Positions 54,349 through 59,531 of a stretch of DNA of 59,531 nt are shown here, piece after piece; the first letter of the stretch is position 1; each line of letters begins with the position of its first letter. The notes under the pieces are model-generated. The model was given only the letters and a program-made list of their open reading frames with translations. It was not told the origin of the DNA and ran no database searches. Origin of the DNA: Pseudomonadota bacterium. GTDB taxonomy: Bacteria > Pseudomonadota > Gammaproteobacteria > Berkiellales > Berkiellaceae. The DNA is taken from contig JAFECR010000027.1 of NCBI GenBank assembly GCA_018242045.1, positions 18,154 to 77,684 on the forward strand. The letters run 5' to 3'. Both the position numbers and the translations under genes were made by a program.

Positions 54349-55305
54349 TTAGTCAACAGTGAATCTTAGACCAAACTTCATTTGTTTGAGTTTGGGTATC
54401 AAAGAACCAGCTAATTTTAAACTAAATCCAGTACCAAGTAAGATGGAAGGGATCCATTGCGTTGCTCGATAAAGGGCAGTTACACTAAATCCAAGGCTGA
54501 AATTCTGATACATCATTTGGGTTAATGTCCCTACTAAAGTTTCGAGTACACCTATGTTCCCTGGTGTGATAGGAAAAATCATAGCAATGTTGATGATGCC
54601 AACTAAAAAGAAACAGTCGATTAAAGATAAAGGTGCAAAGGCAGCAATGAAGATAAAGTAGAAAATAAAAGCAGTTATAAGGCTTAAAAATAATAAAGAC
54701 AGCAAGGTACTATAAAAAACAGCAGGATTATTGATCAGGATATGCATGGCGGATAATGATTTGTGTATAAAGTTTGTCCCAAGTCTTGGTTTTAATTTAA
54801 TAAAAACCATCAATCCCAATATTAAAAAAATTAAAATACCAGCGAGTAAGGTAATCGTATTAAAGCTTTTAGGTAAATGCCCACAAGCCCAACCAAATAA
54901 AGTAAAAGCGCAACTAATAGCTAAGGTCATTAGCAAATAAATGAGCATTGCATAAATGAAATCTGAAATTTTCATGCCATAGTGTTGCTTCATGTAAAAA
55001 TAACGAAAGCCAAGTCCAGGGCGATATGGCAGTATTTGATTTAAAAAATTTGCAATAAAACTCAACCCTATCCAATCTTGCCATCTAAGCTGGATCCCAA
55101 AAGGAATGCATAGCATTTTAAAAGCAAAACCCGCGGCGGTTATCATGAGAATTTGCAGAAAAATAATAAGATAGATTAATTCCCAATTAAATTTTTTAAA
55201 AATTCCCAAGATATCTTTACCATAATAAAAGAAAAGACCTGATATTATCATTAATAAAATTGCATAACTAATGATCTTTGCGCATAACTTTAGGTATTTT
55301 GCCAT
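54349..55305 (-). CDS. Flippase-like membrane protein (AglD/LPG-synthase TM family)
   Basis: The product has 318 residues and about eight membrane helices, with few soluble parts. The pattern fits the lysylphosphatidylglycerol synthase transmembrane/AglD-like family: GLSFIANFLNQILPYRPGLGFRYFYMK near 84-110 (a G-x-R-x-FY core) and IFPITPGNIGVLETLVGTLTQ near 245. Members are often next to glycosyltransferases and are thought to act on lipid-linked sugars or membrane transport of them. The gene overlaps the GT2 gene by 38 bases, and both follow the pilins and the GT-C/TPR gene. Exact role unproven. Confidence 0.7.
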   Translation of the reverse strand: MAKYLKLCAKIISYAILLMIISGLFFYYGKDILGIFKKFNWELIYLIIFLQILMITAAGFAFKMLCIPFGIQLRWQDWIGLSFIANFLNQILPYRPGLGFRYFYMKQHYGMKISDFIYAMLIYLLMTLAISCAFTLFGWACGHLPKSFNTITLLAGILIFLILGLMVFIKLKPRLGTNFIHKSLSAMHILINNPAVFYSTLLSLLFLSLITAFIFYFIFIAAFAPLSLIDCFFLVGIINIAMIFPITPGNIGVLETLVGTLTQMMYQNFSLGFSVTALYRATQWIPSILLGTGFSLKLAGSLIPKLKQMKFGLRFTVD

Positions 55306-56224
55306 AATGTTTTCGTATTTTTTTGATTCGATTTTGGGTTGATTGGTAGTTTTTCAGATGATTTTCATTTCTTGAGGTATACATTAAGGTTGTGATTTGT
55401 TCAGAGACAAGACCAATTAAGAAAATGATAACTGAAGCTGAGAAAAAAACAGCGCTCATGTTGGTAAATCGGCCTTGAGTGGTAAATGTATAAGCATAGT
55501 TAGTTAACCCTGCTATAAAATGGAGAACTGCAAGTGGAAAAAATACTTTAATGGGAGAATATAAAATCGTCATTTTGTAGATAATGAGCAAAAAACGTAA
55601 ACCATCAGTGAACGGATTTAAATGACTTTTACCAAGACGAGCTCTGACTTGAATTGGCACATAGGCCACTGAATAACCCGATCGAAAAAATGCCATGGTG
55701 ATGGTTGTTGGGGAAGAAAAACCATTTGGCAATAAATGCATGAGAGATTTGAATTTCTGGGCGTTAATGACTCTGCAACCTGAAGTTAAGTCTTTTACGC
55801 AATGTCCTACAATTCGAGTAGCTAAAAAATTATAGAAAGTATTGCCGATATAGCGCATGGTGTTCGCTTGAGCGTTGCTATCGCGCTCGCCGACAACCAT
55901 ATCATAGCCCTCATTGTATTTGGTCAAAAGGGGGTTAATATTATCTACTTGATGTTGTCCATCTGCATCCATGAAAATCAGAATATCGCCATTTGCATGT
56001 CTTGCACCGGTTTTGATTGCCGCGCCATTTCCCATTCGATAGGGATGTGAATACAAAGTGGCGCCTAAAGTACTAGCCACTAAGGCAGTATTGTCCTCGG
56101 AACCATCATCAACCACAATAATTTCAGATGTTGCGAAGGCTTGTCTTAATGCAGGCAAGAAGCTCTTTAAACCAGCCTCTTCATTTCTGGCAGGTATGAT
56201 AATGCTAATCTTATTTTGAGCCAT
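55268..56224 (-). CDS. Glycosyltransferase family 2, polyprenyl-phosphate sugar synthase type
   Basis: The product has 318 residues. The GT-A fold motifs of dolichyl-phosphate-mannose-synthase-like enzymes are present: KISIIIPARNEE at the start, VVDDGSEDNT near 37, the DxD motif in FMDADGQHQ near 84, and TSGCRVINAQKF near 146. The C-terminal third has two membrane helices (near 225-245 and 258-278). It probably loads a sugar onto undecaprenyl phosphate on the cytoplasmic side. It starts two bases after the GT-C/TPR gene stop, so it belongs to the same transcript as the pilins. Confidence 0.85.
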   Translation of the reverse strand: MAQNKISIIIPARNEEAGLKSFLPALRQAFATSEIIVVDDGSEDNTALVASTLGATLYSHPYRMGNGAAIKTGARHANGDILIFMDADGQHQVDNINPLLTKYNEGYDMVVGERDSNAQANTMRYIGNTFYNFLATRIVGHCVKDLTSGCRVINAQKFKSLMHLLPNGFSSPTTITMAFFRSGYSVAYVPIQVRARLGKSHLNPFTDGLRFLLIIYKMTILYSPIKVFFPLAVLHFIAGLTNYAYTFTTQGRFTNMSAVFFSASVIIFLIGLVSEQITTLMYTSRNENHLKNYQSTQNRIKKIRKHYGKIPKVMRKDH

Positions 56225-56226
56225 AT

Positions 56227-58143
56227 TTATTTTTCGGTCCCAGTTTTCTTTACAGTATCCAATGCTTTGTGCAAAGTCTTGATCTCATTTGAGGATGAGC
56301 GTAGAAATCGAGCATGATTATCTACTTTTTTTACTGTTTCTTCTGCATCTTTAATTTTACCATGTTGTAATTCGAGGTAGGCTTTTTCAATTAAGGGATC
56401 AAGTCTTTTGGGATAAGCTTCAAAAGATTTTTCAAGTAAAAATCGACTCTGATTGAGATCTTTATCAATAAGTGCTAAGCCACTCTCAAGATGATATAAA
56501 ACAGCTTGATAAAGCGGCTTATAAGTTATTAAAGGATTGCTGCGTGCAACATGAATTATCTCAGTAATTTTATCTTTGGCAACCCCTTGGCAATGCTGGT
56601 CAAACATATTTTTAACCATTTGATCTAACACAAGGATAACATAAGGTGTAATGGCTCCTTGGCGAACTTTTGAAATGGCATCCTCATAAAGTGAGGCAGG
56701 TATGGTGCTTGCTCTGCAATAGATCAATATTTTGTGCAATGCTATCCCGGCATTAAAAGGTTGAAGTGATTGCGCTACGTCGAGTTCTAATAAGGCAGCA
56801 TCATACTGTTCCTTACTTAATAGCAAATTGGCCATCTCAATATGACCTCGAGTAGATTGAGGATGATGATAGACTTCTTCACTGATGAATTTGTAAGATG
56901 ATGACCATATAACACTTCTTTGAAAAGTCATAGTAATTAACAAACTTATCAAGGCTATAAACAAAAAAATAGAAGTGATTTTAAAAGATGTTGTTGTCTG
57001 ATTAAAATAGTTAACGCCATAATAACAAGGGATCAGAATAAGGCCAAAGCTTGCAATGTAATTTCGGTGTTCAAAAACCAGCTCTAAGGGTAAAATCGTC
57101 GACTCTATCACTTGAGACAATAAAAACCAAGCCAAACCAAAAGCCGCAATTCGTGCTTTTTTTCTTAATAAATAGACAAGAATGAGACAACACACGATGC
57201 CGACACTTGAAAAAAATACCGCAGCGTCAAATGAATATGAAATGGGAAAATCATCATGATATAGTCCCATTTGTGAAAGTGAAGGTATGATAACAAGGTT
57301 GATATAAAAAAAGATTACTTTAGCTTCAGTCATCATCCTGTCAAGTATGGTAATATTTTTTTCTGCAAAAATTATAAGAAACGTCGGTAATTTATATAAA
57401 TAATAACAAAGACCAGCGAAGATAAGGCTTAAGCTTAAGAAGTTGTGAGTACGAATCAGTATTTTTTTATCTTGATTATTTTTAGTATAAAAGTCCAATA
57501 TAAAATATTCAGTGCACCACAAGTACCAAATAAGTAAAACACCGGTTTCTTTACTAAAGATGCTTAAAGGAAAAAAAAGCACCAAGCTCGATATCATTAA
57601 AGCATAAGCATAAGGTTTATGGGTATTTAAACGGATCCTACCAAGAAGATAGCTGATAAGACCGAGTAGCATGAAAAGATGGCAAAGCTGGGTCATTCTT
57701 TGGACTGCATACAAAACAGTACTAACGTGTAATGGATGTATTAACCAAATGGTGGCTGTTATTATTGAAATAATAAACGCATTTTTTTTTGCTTTTGGTT
57801 GAAGCAATACAATGAGATAGGTAAAAACAGCTACATTGATGCCAATAATTAAATGTATGCCTAAATTGACAGCTTTAAAATAAAACGGATTATCTTCAAA
57901 AAAAAGATAATTTAAAACAAAGGATGCAATGGAGACTGGCCGGCCTAAAGGGCCAGTATCATTTTGCAGACAAGCTTCAATAAAAGAACGAAAAGAAAAA
58001 TGATCTATTTGTGCTGGAATAAGAGATTGTAAATCATCTAGTAAGAATGGGCCATGCAGCCCAGGCCAATAAATAACCAAAGTTAAGGATAGTATTAATG
58101 CCCAAAAAATATATATGTAAGATATTTTAATTTTTTTCTTCAT
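56227..58143 (-). CDS. Membrane GT-C-like glycosyltransferase with TPR tail, candidate pilin glycosyltransferase
   Basis: The product has 638 residues from the ATG at 58143, which overlaps the pilin stop (ATGA); the ATG at 58149 adds two residues. About ten to twelve membrane helices cover residues 1-400. The first periplasmic loop has GPFLLDDLQS near 29 and LGRPVSIASFVLNY near 62, like the acidic motif and following RP segment of GT-C sugar transferases that use polyprenyl-phosphate donors (protein O-mannosyltransferase and TMTC type). Residues about 425-638 are TPR-like helices (EMANLLLSKEQYDAALLELD, AYLELQHGKIKDAEETV). Coupling to pilin genes upstream and to the GT2 and flippase-like genes downstream suggests O-glycosylation of the pilin. 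This is inferred from context. Confidence 0.65.
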   Translation of the reverse strand: MKKKIKISYIYIFWALILSLTLVIYWPGLHGPFLLDDLQSLIPAQIDHFSFRSFIEACLQNDTGPLGRPVSIASFVLNYLFFEDNPFYFKAVNLGIHLIIGINVAVFTYLIVLLQPKAKKNAFIISIITATIWLIHPLHVSTVLYAVQRMTQLCHLFMLLGLISYLLGRIRLNTHKPYAYALMISSLVLFFPLSIFSKETGVLLIWYLWCTEYFILDFYTKNNQDKKILIRTHNFLSLSLIFAGLCYYLYKLPTFLIIFAEKNITILDRMMTEAKVIFFYINLVIIPSLSQMGLYHDDFPISYSFDAAVFFSSVGIVCCLILVYLLRKKARIAAFGLAWFLLSQVIESTILPLELVFEHRNYIASFGLILIPCYYGVNYFNQTTTSFKITSIFLFIALISLLITMTFQRSVIWSSSYKFISEEVYHHPQSTRGHIEMANLLLSKEQYDAALLELDVAQSLQPFNAGIALHKILIYCRASTIPASLYEDAISKVRQGAITPYVILVLDQMVKNMFDQHCQGVAKDKITEIIHVARSNPLITYKPLYQAVLYHLESGLALIDKDLNQSRFLLEKSFEAYPKRLDPLIEKAYLELQHGKIKDAEETVKKVDNHARFLRSSSNEIKTLHKALDTVKKTGTEK

Positions 58144-58610
58144 CGGCATGTAGCAGGCACGTATTGTGTCGTTCCACTTGAGGAGCACACCCAAGTGACT
58201 TTGCCGTTGGCATAAGTTGGTGTCAAAGTGATGTTAAGTGCTTGATTAGTTCCCAAATTTTGTCCGTTAGCTGTGACTGTGATAATGCCACGATTACCTA
58301 CTCTCATGCTGCTGACATAGTTGGTGACAACATTCGATATGCCAGCAATTGCATTAGAGGTAGGCATGCTACCTTTTGAAATGCGATATTCAGTGACAGC
58401 ACTTTTTGCGATATGTGTTGTTTCTATGAGTTCCAGTACGCGGGCACGAATAAGGTAATCGTTGTATGCAGAAAGTCCCACCGCAGCTAAGATGCCAAGC
58501 AATGCCATGGCTATCATAATTTCGGTTAAGGTGAAGCCAGATTGTTGAGTTCTGAACTTCACCTTAAGGTTCAAAGCATCCTTGTTATTATCTGCAAGTG
58601 GATGGTACAT
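58140..58610 (-). CDS. pilA: Type IV pilin, second copy
   Basis: Up to 156 residues from the ATG at 58610. The mature protein starts at [15 protein letters not shown] after the QQSG cleavage site, with the essential Glu5 and a long hydrophobic helix. An unusually long leader of about 25 residues results from ATG 58610, which lies inside the end of the upstream pilin gene; TTG 58574 or GTG 58562 would give leaders of about 13 or 9 residues, closer to normal. The globular part ([15 protein letters not shown]) and the C-terminal disulfide region ([17 protein letters not shown]) parallel pilin 1 along the length. A tandem duplicate whose interior has diverged; minor pilin or alternative subunit. 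Confidence 0.85.
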   Translation of the reverse strand: MYHPLADNNKDALNLKVKFRTQQSGFTLTEIMIAMALLGILAAVGLSAYNDYLIRARVLELIETTHIAKSAVTEYRISKGSMPTSNAIAGISNVVTNYVSSMRVGNRGIITVTANGQNLGTNQALNITLTPTYANGKVTWVCSSSGTTQYVPATCR

Positions 58611-59010
58611 ATTGAGTAGTACCAGAAGAAGTACATGTCCATTTGACAGCACCGTTAGCAAATGTTGGTGTTAGTATGATGGAAAGTGCTCCGCCAGTTC
58701 CTAAGTTGGTTTGATTTCCAGTGATCGTGATAACACCATTTGCACCAACAGCGACCCCGCTGACGTAATTAGTAACAATACTGGTAACGCCTGCTGCTGC
58801 ATTTGTCGTAGGCATTGAACCACGACCTATGCGGTATTCAGCAACAGAAGTTTTTGCATTACTACCGACATTAATCAATTCTGAAACGCGTGCGCGAATC
58901 ATATAATCGTTATATGCAGGAATAGCAATGGCTGCTAATACCCCGATAATTGCTACCACAATCATTAATTCAATCAGTGTAAAACCGCGCTGAGATTTTG
59001 GCTTACTCAT
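58588..59010 (-). CDS. pilA: Type IV pilin, major subunit candidate
   Basis: The product has 140 residues from the ATG at 59010, with a strong GAGGAGG ribosome-binding site. The leader MSKPKSQRG is followed by [20 protein letters not shown], the classic class IVa N-terminus with Glu5. After cleavage by PilD the mature pilin has 131 residues. Cys pair in [17 protein letters not shown] closes the D-region loop. The strong ribosome-binding site and the sigma-54 promoter upstream mark it as the main pilin. Confidence 0.95.
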   Translation of the reverse strand: MSKPKSQRGFTLIELMIVVAIIGVLAAIAIPAYNDYMIRARVSELINVGSNAKTSVAEYRIGRGSMPTTNAAAGVTSIVTNYVSGVAVGANGVITITGNQTNLGTGGALSIILTPTFANGAVKWTCTSSGTTQYVPSTCR

Positions 59011-59050
59011 ATCTTCCCTCCTCATAACATGACCAAGATACCTATAAAAT

Positions 59051-59067
59051 AGCAGTATTCATGCCAA
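59051..59067 (-). promoter_or_regulatory. Sigma-54 promoter of the pilin operon
   Basis: On the minus strand TTGGCATGAATACTGCT carries the GG and GC pairs separated by exactly ten bases, as in the -24/-12 consensus TGGCACG-N4-TTGCW. Transcription would start near 59040, about 30 bases before the pilin ATG. In Pseudomonas-type pili such promoters are activated by PilS-PilR. Confidence 0.7.
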
Positions 59068-59150
59068 AAATGTACTTAATCAATTAAATCATTTTAAAAC
59101 AAAGAGTTAATAAGCTATATCGTTCAAGCGAATACCAGGCTGAAGCCACA

Positions 59151-59180
59151 ATTTTGGTCAGTGGATGCGCATTTTGGTCA
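59151..59180. promoter_or_regulatory. Two direct repeats upstream of the pilin promoter
   Basis: ATTTTGGTCA occurs at 59151-59160 and again at 59171-59180, 20 bases apart centre to centre (two helical turns). They lie about 110-140 bases before the predicted transcription start, where an enhancer-binding activator of sigma-54 would bind. Confidence 0.5.
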
Positions 59181-59282
59181 TATTGTCTAAAAATGGGGTG
59201 TAATGCGCTATTTAAACCATTAAATAAAAAACTAACGTTGCAAATGGTGTTATTCTGTGATGACAGTTTTATAGCTAACCTA

Positions 59283-59415
59283 TGGTAAGGCTATTTAATA
59301 CTCAGAAATCGAGGATTTTGCCTTCGTGCTATCGTTGGATAATTCTGAAACGCGCTCGATCTTAATGATCGTTATAGACTGGAATCGAAATCGCAGCTAA
59401 CGCATGAATGGCGTC
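59283..59415 (-). pseudogene. Remnant of a third type IV pilin gene
   Basis: Minus-strand translation gives LAAISIPVYNDH, a stop and DRARF, matching [18 protein letters not shown] of pilin 1. After a frame shift it gives NDSTKAKSSISEY, a stop and IA, matching [16 protein letters not shown]. Two stops and the shift make it dead. It lies upstream of pilin 1 in the same orientation, so the pilin locus once had three tandem copies. Confidence 0.8.
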
Positions 59416-59448
59416 TAATCGGCCCGACAAATTATTTGAAGGCAAGTA

Positions 59449-59477
59449 TTGAGCCAAACCTTTAGCAACCGTATACT
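59449..59477 (+). promoter_or_regulatory. Promoter of the tRNA-Thr gene
   Basis: TTGAGC (59449-59454), 17 bases, TATACT (59472-59477), twelve bases before the tRNA 5' end. Confidence 0.7.
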
Positions 59478-59489
59478 CGTTGCCTCGTT

Positions 59490-59531
59490 GCCGGAGTAGC
59501 TCAGCTGGTAGAGCAGCGCATTCGTAATGCG
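59490..59531 (+). tRNA. tRNA-Thr (anticodon CGU), cut by the window end
   Basis: The first 42 bases of a tRNA: acceptor strand GCCGGAG, D-arm AGCTCAGCTGGTAGAGC, then the anticodon arm GCGCATTCGTAATGCG with anticodon CGT in the loop. This reads ACG codons (threonine) and closely matches E. coli tRNA-Thr(CGU). The variable, T-arm and 3' acceptor parts lie beyond the window. Confidence 0.93.

Noticed and set aside
1..59531. CRISPR array, prophage or insertion sequence with transposase
   Set aside because: No regularly spaced repeats, phage genes or transposase reading frames were found; only the small MITE-like repeats are present.

Overview
The window looks like chromosomal DNA of an AT-rich gammaproteobacterium with an intracellular, host-associated life style, probably in or near the Legionellales. 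The housekeeping genes have the usual gammaproteobacterial order (rsmI-rnpB-rsmH-ftsL ... murE-murF-mraY-murD-ftsW-murG-murC-murB-ddl-ftsQ-ftsA-ftsZ-lpxC-dciA-M23 peptidase-secA-mutT, then yacG-zapD-coaE-pilD-pilC-pilB on the other strand). The accessory genes encode eukaryote-like proteins: F-box proteins and proteins with nuclear-localisation-like N-termini. An amoeba-associated, possibly intranuclear relative such as Candidatus Berkiella would fit, but that is inference.

Bases 1-9.9 kb are accessory: a small secreted cysteine-containing protein, an isolated bioF, an orphan double-glycine-leader peptide resembling a bacteriocin precursor, and three tandem F-box genes. The middle F-box gene is killed by one in-frame stop. 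Each of the first two F-box copies is followed by an eroded fragment of the 3' end of the alpha/beta hydrolase gene that lies intact after copy three, which shows how the array was amplified. Bases 9.9-18.3 kb hold three consecutive genes with autotransporter-type outer-membrane barrels. Bases 18.4-21.2 kb hold a coiled-coil/polyproline candidate effector and three small unknown genes.

Bases 21.4-45.5 kb are the cell-wall and division region. lpoA (reduced form) and rsmI diverge. rnpB follows, then a good sigma-70 promoter and the dcw cluster. The cluster lacks mraZ and, strikingly, lacks ftsI. The place of ftsI between ftsL and murE is taken by about 3 kb of inverted genes: one N-terminal fragment and two full paralogues that start with MKRG and carry a bipartite nuclear-localisation-like signal. 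These proteins may have a divergent nitrilase-type fold. The same MKRG start opens all three F-box genes 20 kb away.

Bases 45.5-59.5 kb carry secA, mutT, yacG, zapD, coaE and a type IV pilus region: pilD, pilC and pilB, a three-gene membrane glycosylation-like module, two tandem pilin genes, a dead third pilin copy, a sigma-54 pilin promoter with two upstream direct repeats, and the start of a tRNA-Thr(CGU) gene. A small interspersed repeat with terminal inverted repeats (a MITE-like element) occurs four times, whole or partial. One copy abuts the start codon of pilB.
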